15,829 bases of DNA, taken from the NCBI GenBank assembly GCA_007571185.1, contig RKRX01000212.1, forward strand, positions 1-15,829, given 5' to 3'. Below are positions 7,546 to 15,158 of this stretch, in pieces (position 1 is the first letter of the stretch; each line of letters begins with the position of its first letter). The stretch is from Oceanicaulis sp. Lineage in GTDB: Bacteria; Pseudomonadota; Alphaproteobacteria; Caulobacterales; Maricaulaceae. A model generated the notes under the pieces. The model ran no database searches. It saw only the letters and a program-made list of their open reading frames with translations, and was not told the DNA's origin. The position numbers were made by a program, and so were the translations under genes.

Positions 7546-8769
7546 ATGAGGCGGTTTTTTGTCAATCTTGGAGGGAGCCTGTGTCTGATTTCGGGCGGGG
7601 CGCAGGCCTCTGACATCACATCTATCCGATTCGGCGACCATGAAACTTACACCCGAATCGTCATTGAAAGCGAACAACCGTTGAATGCTCGCGCCTTTAC
7701 CCTGGCCGAACCGGTTTCGCGCCTGGTGGTGTCTTTTGAGGTCGCACGCTGGAATGTGGGCCGTTTGCCCGACGCCGTAGGGCAGGGTTCCGGTTTGATC
7801 GGCGAGTTTCGGTTTGATGGTGAGGCCGATGCGCCGCGCCTTGTCCTCGCGCTCAACGCGCCTGCCAGAGTGCAAGAGCCGATGGCGCTGGCGCCAAACG
7901 GGGGCGGTTATCGCACGGTTGTGGATGTGGCGCGCACCAGCCAGGCTGTGTTTCAGCAGCTTTCCGGCTTTCCCGATCAGGTGACAGATTTGACCCGGTT
8001 GCTAGCCGAACATGTTGACGTGTCCATTACGCTCCCGACCTGTGAAGCGGTGCGGGTGGTGATTGATCCCGGCCATGGCGGTCATGACCCGGGCGCTCCG
8101 GCGCGCTTTGGCGGTGGTGACGAAGCCGATGTCAATCTGGCGGCGGGCCTTGTGCTGCGTGATCTTCTGAACGCGTCGGGCCGTTACAAGGTCATCATGA
8201 CCCGCGACAGGGATGAGTTTGTGGATCTGTGGGATAGAGTGGACATCGCTCGCGAGGCTGAGGCTGATTTTTTTATCTCGCTGCATGCGGATGCGTCCGC
8301 AAAATCGTCCCGCCCGCGGGGGGCGACGGTTTATTCCATGAACAGCACCGCTGTGAACCGGGCGCGCACCCGCGCCATTCGGGGTGGGGACTGGGTGGAT
8401 CCTGATCGTCCTGAGGACGTTTCACGCATTCTCGTGGAAATGTCGTTAAACCACAAGGAAAGCCAATCCGAGCTATTCTCCGAGACCTTGCGCGCTGAAG
8501 TAGGGCGTGTTCAGACCTTGTGGCGCGACCAGGCCATGCGTGCAAACTTTGCAGTACTGACGGACGCTTCGGTCCCGGCGGTTCTGTTTGAGATGGGCTT
8601 CATGACCAATCGTGAAGATGCCCGTCGCCTGAACAGTGCGGCTGAGCGTCGTCGGTTGATGCAGTCGGTGACGGCAGCCATCGATTCCCATTTCGCCCAT
8701 TGCGGCGGCGATGGGTCCGATGCGCACCCTCTCGCTCCCAACAGCGCCAACGCATCTTCCATGCGTTAA
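7546..8769 (+). CDS. amiC: N-acetylmuramoyl-L-alanine amidase, AmiC type (AMIN + Amidase_3)
   Basis: 407 residues. Periplasmic zinc amidase that cuts the bond between MurNAc and L-Ala to split septal peptidoglycan. The start at 7546 gives a signal peptide, MRRFFVNLGG then a short hydrophobic run, with likely cleavage at AQA|SD after residue 21. The open frame goes 14 codons further up to a GTG at 7504, which would bury the signal peptide. AMIN domain at about residues 22–135 (SIRFGDHETYTRIVIE). Amidase_3 at about 168–385 with zinc ligands His177 (DPGHGG), Glu193 and His247 (ISLHAD), and catalytic Glu349 (VLFEMGFMTN). All are present, so it should be active. The helix after the active site (VSRILVEMS) is the kind that needs activation by an LytM-type partner in other bacteria. 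Followed by mrcA, 116 nt later. Confidence 0.93.
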   Translation: MRRFFVNLGGSLCLISGGAQASDITSIRFGDHETYTRIVIESEQPLNARAFTLAEPVSRLVVSFEVARWNVGRLPDAVGQGSGLIGEFRFDGEADAPRLVLALNAPARVQEPMALAPNGGGYRTVVDVARTSQAVFQQLSGFPDQVTDLTRLLAEHVDVSITLPTCEAVRVVIDPGHGGHDPGAPARFGGGDEADVNLAAGLVLRDLLNASGRYKVIMTRDRDEFVDLWDRVDIAREAEADFFISLHADASAKSSRPRGATVYSMNSTAVNRARTRAIRGGDWVDPDRPEDVSRILVEMSLNHKESQSELFSETLRAEVGRVQTLWRDQAMRANFAVLTDASVPAVLFEMGFMTNREDARRLNSAAERRRLMQSVTAAIDSHFAHCGGDGSDAHPLAPNSANASSMR

Positions 8770-8790
8770 AGTCTCATCTTTGTTCAAGTC

Positions 8791-8819
8791 TTGAATTGAC
8801 AGACAATGTTCGCCATAAT
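8791..8819 (+). promoter_or_regulatory. Candidate promoter for mrcA
   Basis: TTGAAT (8791–8796), a 17-nt spacer, then CATAAT (8814–8819). The predicted start is near 8826, about 60 nt before the chosen ATG. No terminator is seen after amiC, so read-through is also possible. Confidence 0.45.
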
Positions 8820-8823
8820 GGCG
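8811..8823. repeat. Perfect 13-bp dyad over the mrcA −10 element
   Basis: CGCCAT and ATGGCG flank one central A. The dyad covers the whole candidate −10, where a repressor could act as an operator. It could also be chance in GC-rich DNA. Confidence 0.35.
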
Positions 8824-8885
8824 CTGTAATCTGATGTCGGAGAAATTTAGGGCGGATGAGACGGCGCGCCGTCAAAGAGACCGAG

Positions 8886-11354
8886 ATGAATCTGTTGAAC
8901 GGGAAAAATGCACTGCGTGTTCTGACCTGGGGTGCGGGTTTTGTAGTGGTCCTGGGCGTGATCACAATGATTGTGGCGGCGGTGTATGTGGTTCGGGTCA
9001 CCGGGGATCTGCCCAACTATCGGCAGCTGGCCAGGTATAAACCGCCGATCATGAGCCGGGTGCATGCTGGCGATGGGCGCCTGATCGCTGAGTATGCCGT
9101 CGAACACCGCGTGTTTGTACCGATCGAGAACATTCCCCCGCTGATCCTGGATGCTTATCTGTCGGCGGAGGACAAGAATTTCTACACTCACGACGGCGTG
9201 GATTTTCGCGGCATGATGCGCGGCGGAGTTCGCTCCATCCTGACCCGCCTGGGCAATCCTGGCGCTCCTTTACAGTCGGGATCAACCATTACCCAGCAGG
9301 TGGCCAAGAACTTCCTGTTCACATCTGAGCAGCGCCTTGACCGCAAGGTCCGCGAAATTGTCATTGCACGCCGGATGGAGCAAGCCTTCACCAAGGACCA
9401 GATACTCGAACTCTACCTGAACGAGATATATCTGGGCAACCGCGCCTATGGCGTGGCGGCGGCGGCGCTGAATTACTTTGATAAATCGCTTGATGAACTG
9501 GAGCTGCACGAGGCCGCCTATTTGGCCGCTCTGCCCAAGGCGCCGAATAATTATCACCCCGTCCGCCGCACCGACAAGGCCATCGCTCGCCGCAATTGGG
9601 TGCTTTCGCGCATGATCGCCAATGGCGTGATTGACCGAGATCAGGGTGAGCAAGCCATGGCCATGCCGTTGGAAATCGCCGGCCGGCTGGAAGGAGAACA
9701 GTATCTGGCCACAGAGTACTTCGTCGAACAGGTTCGACGTGATGTGTTCAACCGCTATGGCGAAGATGAGTTGTATGAAGGGGGTCTGTCGATCCGCACT
9801 ACGTTGGATACCCGCATGCAGCTGGCCGCCCGTCGCGCCTTGCGTGATGGTCTTGAAAACTACGACCGCCGTCATGGCTATCGTGGTCCTGTGGCGCGGT
9901 TGGACAATCTTGACGATTGGCCCGATCAGCTCGCTGCGATCGATGATCCCGCTGATGTCGATACAGATTGGCGCCTGACGGTGGTGCTGGAAGTCGATGA
10001 CGAGCATGCCCGTCTGGGTTTTGCCGATCATACCGAAGGTCAGATTCCGCTTTATGCCTTGGGTTGGGCGCGCCAGCCAGGTCGGGATGAAGACAATGAC
10101 TTTCCGTTTCTGGGTGATGCAATCGGTCGTGCGTCCGATGTGTTGGCGCCCGGTGATGTTGTCCTGGTTGAAAAACTGACAGCTGATGACGCGCCTGATG
10201 AAGCGGTTGGGGATGACCATTATGGCCTGCGTCAGACGCCGCAGGTCAATGGCGCCATCGTCGCCATCGATCCGTTCACCGGGCGGGTTCTGGCCATGGT
10301 GGGGGGGTATTCCTTCCGACAGAGCCAGTTCAACCGCGCCGTCCAGGCGCGCCGCCAGCCTGGTTCGGCGTTCAAACCTTTTGTGTATGCGGCGGCGCTT
10401 GACCACGGCTACACCCCGGTGTCGAAGATTCTTGATGCGCCTTTTGTGGCGTCCGGGGATGAAGAGGTGCGTTTCTACCGCCCGCAAAACTATTCAGAAG
10501 CTTTCTATGGTCCGTCCACCTTGCGGCGCGGCTTGGAGTTGTCGCGAAACGTGATGACCGTGCGCCTGGCCCAGGACATGGGCATGACGCCTATTATCAA
10601 CATCGGCCGGCGCGTGGGCATCTACTATGAAGACCTGGAACCGACCCTCGCCATATCGTTAGGAGCGGAAGAAACCACGCTGATGAATCTGGTGGGCGCC
10701 TATGCCGCCCTTGTCAACGGTGGACGCCTGATCGAACTGACGCTTTTGGACCGGGTGCAGAACCGCGCCGGGGAAACCATTTACATCCATGATGGCCGGG
10801 AATGCCCGGGTTGTCAGGTCGAGGGCGGCTGGGGCGTCGGTCATAGTGAACCACAATTGCCCGCGCTTGGCGAAGAGGTGATCAATCCGGTCACCGCCTA
10901 TCAGATCGTGCATATGCTGGAAGGCGCTGTGCAACGTGGGACAGGCGCAGCTCTGCGGGCGCTGGACCGCCCCATGGGCGGCAAGACCGGCACCACCAAT
11001 GATTTCCGCGATGCCTGGTTTGTGGGCTTCAGTCCGGATTTGGTCGTGGGCGTATATGTGGGGTTTGACACCCCGTCGCCGCTGGGATCGGGCGAAGCGG
11101 GCGGGCGGGTCGCTGCACCCATCGCCCGTGATTTTCTGGCCTCAGCGCTGCAAACCTATGCTGTGGCGCCGTTCCGGGTGCCGGATGGGGTGAGTCTGGC
11201 GCCGATCGATCGTGAAACCGGCGAGCCTTCGGTCATCGGCCGACCCGGGGTGATCCTGGAAGCCTTTCATCCTGGCACCGAGCCTCAACGCGGCGTCACC
11301 GATGAAGAAGAAACCCTCAGCTTTGGCGCCGGTACGCTGGGCGGTCTGCATTAA
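8886..11354 (+). CDS. mrcA: Penicillin-binding protein 1A, bifunctional transglycosylase/transpeptidase
   Basis: 822 residues from ATG 8886. Polymerises lipid II into glycan strands and cross-links the peptides. A short basic N-tail is followed by one membrane helix (about 12–38), then the periplasmic part. GT51 domain: catalytic Glu95 in SAEDKNFYTHDG, GSTITQQVAKN (132–142), RKVREIVIARRME and ELYLNEIYLGN. An OB-type linker domain rich in Asp/Glu lies at about 325–450. Transpeptidase: Ser494 in SAFK, SRN (553–555) and KTGT (700–703), all intact. A start at 8856 would add ten residues (MRRRAVKETE). I prefer 8886 because a GAG purine run sits about 6 nt upstream, but this is not decisive. Follows amiC and is ended by a hairpin at 11394–11418. 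The CPGC pair near residue 640 is an oddity of the C-terminal loop. Confidence 0.95.
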   Translation: MNLLNGKNALRVLTWGAGFVVVLGVITMIVAAVYVVRVTGDLPNYRQLARYKPPIMSRVHAGDGRLIAEYAVEHRVFVPIENIPPLILDAYLSAEDKNFYTHDGVDFRGMMRGGVRSILTRLGNPGAPLQSGSTITQQVAKNFLFTSEQRLDRKVREIVIARRMEQAFTKDQILELYLNEIYLGNRAYGVAAAALNYFDKSLDELELHEAAYLAALPKAPNNYHPVRRTDKAIARRNWVLSRMIANGVIDRDQGEQAMAMPLEIAGRLEGEQYLATEYFVEQVRRDVFNRYGEDELYEGGLSIRTTLDTRMQLAARRALRDGLENYDRRHGYRGPVARLDNLDDWPDQLAAIDDPADVDTDWRLTVVLEVDDEHARLGFADHTEGQIPLYALGWARQPGRDEDNDFPFLGDAIGRASDVLAPGDVVLVEKLTADDAPDEAVGDDHYGLRQTPQVNGAIVAIDPFTGRVLAMVGGYSFRQSQFNRAVQARRQPGSAFKPFVYAAALDHGYTPVSKILDAPFVASGDEEVRFYRPQNYSEAFYGPSTLRRGLELSRNVMTVRLAQDMGMTPIINIGRRVGIYYEDLEPTLAISLGAEETTLMNLVGAYAALVNGGRLIELTLLDRVQNRAGETIYIHDGRECPGCQVEGGWGVGHSEPQLPALGEEVINPVTAYQIVHMLEGAVQRGTGAALRALDRPMGGKTGTTNDFRDAWFVGFSPDLVVGVYVGFDTPSPLGSGEAGGRVAAPIARDFLASALQTYAVAPFRVPDGVSLAPIDRETGEPSVIGRPGVILEAFHPGTEPQRGVTDEEETLSFGAGTLGGLH

Positions 11355-11393
11355 ACCGTTTCCGATACGTTTTATCGCCTGTACTCTCAAGCC

Positions 11394-11418
11394 GGCTCGA
11401 TAGCCGAGCCACCTTTTT
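11394..11418 (+). terminator. Rho-independent terminator after mrcA
   Basis: GGCTCG (11394–11399) and CGAGCC (11405–11410) form a 6-bp GC-rich stem with loop ATAGC. ACC and then five T (11414–11418) follow. It lies 39 nt after the mrcA stop and before the prfB ribosome site, so it could end or attenuate transcription into prfB. Confidence 0.6.
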
Positions 11419-11455
11419 CCCTTCCATGCCAAGCTGTCTGTCAGGAGCATTCGCC

Positions 11456-12575
11456 ATGCGGGTCGAGATTGCCGAGCTCAAAGAGTCCATTGAACAGTCC
11501 ACCCTCCTTCTACGGAGGCGTCTTTGATTGGCCCACAGCCGAAAAACGCCTGGCCGAACTTAACGCCAGGGTAGAAAACCCTGCCCTGTGGAACGCCCCC
11601 GCTGAAGCGCAGATCCTGATGCGTGAGCGCAATCGCCTGGAACAGGCGATGGCGGAAGTGCGCAAGATCGACAGTGATCTGGCCGATACGCTTGAGTTGG
11701 CGGAAATGGCGGAGATGGAAGGCGATGAGGAACTTCATGAAGAGGCTTCCGAAGTCCTGCGCGGTCTGAAGGCGAAGGTTGACAAGGCCGAAGTTCGGGC
11801 GCTGTTGTCGGGAGAGGCTGACGGCAATGACAGCTATCTGGAAATTCATCCCGGCGCGGGGGGAACCGAAGCCCAGGATTGGGCGTCCATGCTCGCGCGC
11901 ATGTATACGCGCTGGGCGGGGCGGGCTGGCTACAAGATTGAAGTCATTGAAGCGCAGGCTGGTGAAGGGGCGGGGCTCAAATCCATCACTTTTCTGGTGA
12001 AAGGCGACAACGCTTATGGCTGGCTGAAAACCGAAGCAGGCGTGCACCGTCTGGTGCGAATCTCTCCCTATGACAGTTCCGGGCGACGGCATACCAGTTT
12101 CGCTTCGGTCTGGACCTATCCGCTGGTGGACGACTCGATCGATATCGAGATTGCAGAGAAAGACGTCCGTATCGATACCTATCGGGCATCAGGTGCGGGT
12201 GGCCAGCACGTGAACAAAACTGATTCCGCCGTCCGCCTGACACACGAACCCACCGGAATTGTGTCGGCCTGTCAGGCTGACCGCTCCCAGCACAAAAACC
12301 GGGCTACAGCCTGGAGCATGCTGCGTGCGCGCCTGTATGAGCTGGAACTGCAAAAGCGTGAGGAAGCCGCCCAGGCGGACGCCATGTCGAAGACGGATAT
12401 CGGCTGGGGTCACCAGATCCGATCCTATGTTCTGCAACCCTATCAGATGGTCAAGGATTTGCGCACCAATGTGGAGACTTCCGATACCAGTGGCGTTCTG
12501 GACGGCGACCTGGATAATTTCATGGTCGCCGCGCTATCTCAGAGAGGGAGCAGGTCAGAAAGCGGGGTGAGTTAG
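11456..12575 (+). CDS. prfB: Peptide chain release factor 2, with programmed +1 frameshift
   Basis: Recognises UGA and UAA and triggers release of the finished peptide. It is encoded in two frames: ATG 11456 with AGGAG at 11443–11447 runs 23 codons to CTT (11522–11524) and an in-frame TGA (11525–11527). Skipping T11525 continues at GAT and gives a 372-residue protein, the normal RF2 length. Reading only the downstream frame from 11469 would give an unlikely N-terminus. The codon-recognition tripeptide is SPY (203–205), where E. coli has SPF. I believe SPY is common in alphaproteobacterial RF2. The peptidyl-transferase motif GGQ is at 248–250 ([10 protein letters not shown]). The N-terminal helical domain is Glu-rich. 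Expression is probably autoregulated: low RF2 slows stopping at TGA and favours the shift. Last gene of the amiC–mrcA–prfB series. No clear terminator follows. Confidence 0.94.
11514..11527 (+). promoter_or_regulatory. prfB +1 recoding site (internal SD, CTT slippery codon, TGA)
   Basis: GGAGG (11514–11518) acts as internal Shine-Dalgarno sequence. Three bases (CGT) then separate it from CTT TGA, the same spacing as in E. coli prfB. The base after TGA is T, where E. coli has the weak-stop C. The shift moves CTT-decoding tRNA(Leu) onto TTT and exposes GAT. Confidence 0.9.
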
Positions 12576-13051
12576 CCCGGATACAGCGCCTGGCGGTCTT
12601 CGATATCAGCTTGACATCCTCAGAATTGTTCCTTGCACAAACAAATATGGTTTTGCACAGATAAGGCACGGTCGCTTAAGTGAGAATGGAACGCTGTGCT
12701 GACTCTCATGGACAGATCCGGGTGACAAGGTTGTCCTTGACTGTTCGCACCATGACGTTAGGAACAGGCTTATGATGGCAGGAGCATGGTAGGGGTGATC
12801 ACAAGGGAGAAGATAATTTCCCCTGCTCCTTAGAGGAGTTTATCGCAGGTCGGAGAGATTTGGAGTTTCACACGTATCTTTTGGGGGCGCCCAAGCCGAC
12901 CGAGGAGGATGTGCAGGCGTCTCTGGTCCGGGGAAGGCGGAACGACCGGAAAAAGGGCTGGCCGGAGGAGATGATTCGTCTGGTCTATGGAAGCGCGGAA
13001 TCAGATAACGAAACCTCTCAATGCCCTGCATGTGCAGAAAGGAAAACAAAA
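12576..13051. other. Spacer after prfB, with an open frame lacking a good start
   Basis: 476 bases. The first half has TTGACA (12611–12616), which lacks a good −10, and two TTGCACA copies 20 bp apart (12633–12639, 12653–12659). A candidate RNA fold is at 12780–12830. From about 12774 a plus-strand frame is open and in phase with the gene at 13052. It could start at TTG 12860 with a GGAG 4 nt away, encoding a charged segment (KPTEEDVQASLVRGRR, KKGWPEEMIR). This part is GC-rich (39 of 60 bases at 12901–12960). I do not recognise it. It may be the remnant of a gene joined by chance to the AT-rich one. Confidence 0.45.
12780..12830 (+). other. Candidate structured RNA element
   Basis: AGGAGCA (12780–12786) pairs with TGCTCCT (12824–12830). 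After a 5-nt bulge, GGGG (12792–12795) pairs with CCCC (12820–12823), giving an 11-bp two-part stem over a 24-nt loop. A GAGGAG lies just downstream at 12833–12838. It is possibly a leader or a 3' structure of prfB mRNA. No known riboswitch class is recognised. Confidence 0.3.
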
Positions 13052-13282
13052 ATGAAAATATATAGAAACAAAGACGGACGTTCAGGAATACTGAGATATG
13101 AATGCGGACCGGATTATATAGTAGTTGAGTTCGATCAAGATCGAAATAGGTTTTACAAATATACAAACTCAAGCGCTGGACCTTCAAGTGTTGATCATAT
13201 GAAAATTCTAGCTGAACAAGGTCAAGGATTGAATTCGTATATCAATAAGAATTCATACCTTTCATATGAATCAAAATGGTAA
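13052..13282 (+). CDS. Small KTSC-like hypothetical protein (76 aa), AT-rich gene
   Basis: 76 residues, starting MKIYRNKDGRSGILRYE. The pattern is a conserved start with Asn and Gly-x-Ser-Gly, then paired beta strands (YIVVEF, RFYKYTN), then a helix (HMKILAEQGQGLNSYINKN). It resembles small stand-alone bacterial proteins of unknown function related to the KTSC fold, recalled from family pattern only. The ATG has a good ribosome site, AAGGA at 13039–13043 with 8 nt spacing, which decides this start over the in-phase TTG at 12860. Hand count over 13081–13260 gives 63 of 180 G or C (about 35%), far below the neighbours, so it is probably acquired. No mobility gene is beside it. It lies convergent to the bactofilin gene. 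Function unknown. Confidence 0.65.
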   Translation: MKIYRNKDGRSGILRYECGPDYIVVEFDQDRNRFYKYTNSSAGPSSVDHMKILAEQGQGLNSYINKNSYLSYESKW

Positions 13283-13311
13283 CATGTGTTTGAATTTTTA
13301 TGCTCATTATC

Positions 13312-13329
13312 ATTTGATCTTTATCAAAT
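13312..13329. other. AT-rich stem-loop between convergent genes
   Basis: ATTTGAT (13312–13318) and ATCAAAT (13323–13329) pair around CTTT. It sits between the ends of the small gene and the bactofilin gene, where a shared terminator would be. The stem is AT-only apart from one G·C pair and has no strong T-run, so terminator function is unsure. Confidence 0.3.
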
Positions 13330-13359
13330 CTCAGCCATGATCAGTTCTCGGTAGAGACT

Positions 13360-13893
13360 TCAAGATTTGGTCGGCGATGAAGCGCCGGCCATGGCCTTGC
13401 CCGGGGCGGCGACCCGAGGCGGTGACGGCGCGACAGGATTGACCGAGGACGAGGGGGACGCGCCCGGCGTGGCGGCGATGGCGGATTTGGCTTCGGACAG
13501 CGGGTCAGAGTCGCGCTTGCACAGCCCATCGAAATAGGCGCCGCTTTCGATCGCCAGCGCAGCGTGGATGACATCGCCTTCGACATGGGCGGTGGCGGCC
13601 AGCTCCACCTGACGCGCCCGGATGGATCCTTCCACGCGACCGCGAATGATCACGTTCTCGGCGGCGACTTCCCCTTTGACCGAGGCCCCCTCGCCAATGG
13701 TCAGCACGCTGGCGCGTATATCCCCCTCGACGACGCCGTCGAGTTGAATTTCGCCTTCAGAGACAATGGAGCCGGTGACAACCAGGTCAGAACTCAGGAT
13801 GGAAGGAGCTTTGGGTTTCATGGCGGACCTCTTTGAAGGCGCAATGGCTGTATCAGCCAAAGCGTTGGGGGATGTGTCTTTCTTAGTGAACAT
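13360..13893 (-). CDS. Bactofilin (polymer-forming cytoskeletal protein)
   Basis: 177 residues. Bactofilins self-assemble without nucleotides into membrane-associated filaments that place cell wall enzymes. The N-terminal tail (about 1–30) has two lysine clusters and carries MFTKK at its tip; short N-terminal peptides target some bactofilins to the membrane (family knowledge). The right-handed beta-helix core runs from about 33 to 126, with its repeating pattern of Gly, Ile/Val and short turns (VVTGSIVSEGEIQLDGVVEG, then VIIRGRVEGSI). A disordered Ala/Pro/Ser tail follows (about 130–177). The start overlaps the stop of the M23 gene by 11 nt (13883–13893), so the two are very probably coupled. 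An inner ATG (codon 25) is possible, but the coupled ATG is favoured. The pairing resembles BacA with LmdC in Hyphomonas. Confidence 0.9.
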   Translation of the reverse strand: MFTKKDTSPNALADTAIAPSKRSAMKPKAPSILSSDLVVTGSIVSEGEIQLDGVVEGDIRASVLTIGEGASVKGEVAAENVIIRGRVEGSIRARQVELAATAHVEGDVIHAALAIESGAYFDGLCKRDSDPLSEAKSAIAATPGASPSSSVNPVAPSPPRVAAPGKAMAGASSPTKS

Positions 13894-15136
13894 AGCGTCC
13901 GGCTCTGATCAGGTTTTCGGGATTGATGTGTGCGTCGCGGAACCAGATTTCATAATGGAGATGCGTCCCGGTTGAACGTCCGGTGGACCCCATTCCTCCC
14001 AAGCGTTGGCCAAACTCCACCTCATCGCCGCGACGGACGTCGATGGAATGGAGATGACCGTATCGAGTGCGGAAACCATAGCCATGATCCACCTCGATGG
14101 TGCGACCATAACCGGCTCTCCAACTCGCGTAAATAACGCGCCCGGATGCAGGTGCGACAATCGATGCATTACGATAGGCTGAGAAATCCTTGCCCGCGTG
14201 CATGGCGAGACGGTGGGTGAAAGGATCAATCCGGGGACCATAGGGCGAGGTTTCCCAAAAGGGCCCGTCAACCGGCACGCCCAGCGGTGCGGCGTTGATC
14301 AGACGATCAAGTTGTTCGCTGGCTATCAGACGGGAAGCGATGCGCGCCACACGGGCGCTGAACGGGTTATCTGGATTCTGAGCATGGCTGAAACGCAGAG
14401 CCTGATCAAGATTGATCAACGGGCCCCCGGCGCCGCCCTCTTCAGTGTTCAGAGGGCCCTCCGCTATGGCCTCGTCCACACGCACACCGGTCAGGCGCAG
14501 AACCGCACGGAGGTTTTCAAGACGATGTTCTACAGAGTCCTCGACTTCTGAAAGCACCGCTTCCTGATCGACCAGAAAGTCGGCGATGCGTTCTTCAGCT
14601 GCACCGCCCAAAGCCTTCTCATCGGCCGGATCCAGCAAAGCCTGGCGCGGATCGAGGTCGGCGTTCGATGCAGCCATCAGGATGCGGCCTCCATCAAGCC
14701 CCGGGCTTTGCCGATCTTCGCCTGCGGACAGATCGTCAGCGAGATCGAGCAGCTCACGAAGAATATCGTGACGCATCCGAAACGCCCCCGCTTCACGATC
14801 AAATGCGTCCGTACGCGCAACAGCCGCCGCTTCCGCGGCGCGCGCCTCTCTCACCTCATTGTGCAATCGTTTGCGCAGGCGCTCATCGGCCCAGCCATCC
14901 ACGATCAGACCCAAAGTGGCCGCCGCCAACCAAGCGGTCAACGCACAAGCGCCGCCGATCGCCGAGAGCTGCATCCCGGTCGTGATCACGACAGACCGCA
15001 CCCGTCCCCCGGCGCGGTGGTATATCTGCCTCTCTGGGAAGCATCGTTCGATCAGCTTCCGCGAACGGGTCAGAAAGCGCTTCATCTGCGATGCGTCGCC
15101 CCGCAATGGTTCATGTTCCGGTCTTGTATCTGGCAT
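13883..15136 (-). CDS. Membrane-anchored M23 family peptidoglycan endopeptidase, LmdC-like
   Basis: 417 residues. A cytosolic basic N-region (about 1–54) holds FPERQIYHRAGGRVRSV, a block I remember as conserved in this family. It is followed by one membrane helix (about 55–79), a coiled-coil region rich in Glu, Arg and Ala (about 83–135 and 183–215), then a C-terminal LytM domain (about 295–405). The metal ligands His313 and Asp317 (MHAGKDF) and His394 (HLHYE) are present, as is His361 (YGHLH), so it should be an active metallo-endopeptidase cutting peptide cross-links in the periplasm. ATG 15136 has no good ribosome site; an inner ATG (codon 18) is no better. The gene overlaps the bactofilin gene by 11 nt, suggesting the cytosolic segment meets the bactofilin filament (inference from Hyphomonas BacA–LmdC). 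Confidence 0.88.
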   Translation of the reverse strand: MPDTRPEHEPLRGDASQMKRFLTRSRKLIERCFPERQIYHRAGGRVRSVVITTGMQLSAIGGACALTAWLAAATLGLIVDGWADERLRKRLHNEVREARAAEAAAVARTDAFDREAGAFRMRHDILRELLDLADDLSAGEDRQSPGLDGGRILMAASNADLDPRQALLDPADEKALGGAAEERIADFLVDQEAVLSEVEDSVEHRLENLRAVLRLTGVRVDEAIAEGPLNTEEGGAGGPLINLDQALRFSHAQNPDNPFSARVARIASRLIASEQLDRLINAAPLGVPVDGPFWETSPYGPRIDPFTHRLAMHAGKDFSAYRNASIVAPASGRVIYASWRAGYGRTIEVDHGYGFRTRYGHLHSIDVRRGDEVEFGQRLGGMGSTGRSTGTHLHYEIWFRDAHINPENLIRAGRYVH

Positions 15137-15146
15137 GATAACGGAT

Positions 15147-15158
15147 TGTTGATCAACA
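15147..15158. repeat. Perfect 12-bp palindrome before the M23 gene
   Basis: TGTTGATCAACA lies 10 nt upstream of the M23 ATG, where a ribosome site would be expected. It could be an operator or a small hairpin limiting translation. Chance is not excluded. Confidence 0.3.

Noticed and set aside
9282..10487. 401-codon minus-strand ORF inside mrcA
   Set aside because: It lies wholly opposite an intact PBP1A gene with all catalytic motifs. The composition is a mirror of GC-rich codons.
11522..11528. In-frame TGA near the start of prfB as a pseudogene or sequencing error
   Set aside because: The internal Shine-Dalgarno sequence, its spacing and the CTT TGA match the known recoding signal, so the stop is functional.
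11478..12092. 204-codon minus-strand ORF over prfB
   Set aside because: Antisense to release factor 2. It also spans the frameshift site, with no family match.
12840..13187. 115-codon minus-strand ORF opposite the small AT-rich gene
   Set aside because: The translation is a Phe/Leu run followed by a Pro/Ser run, with no ribosome site. The plus-strand gene has a good one.
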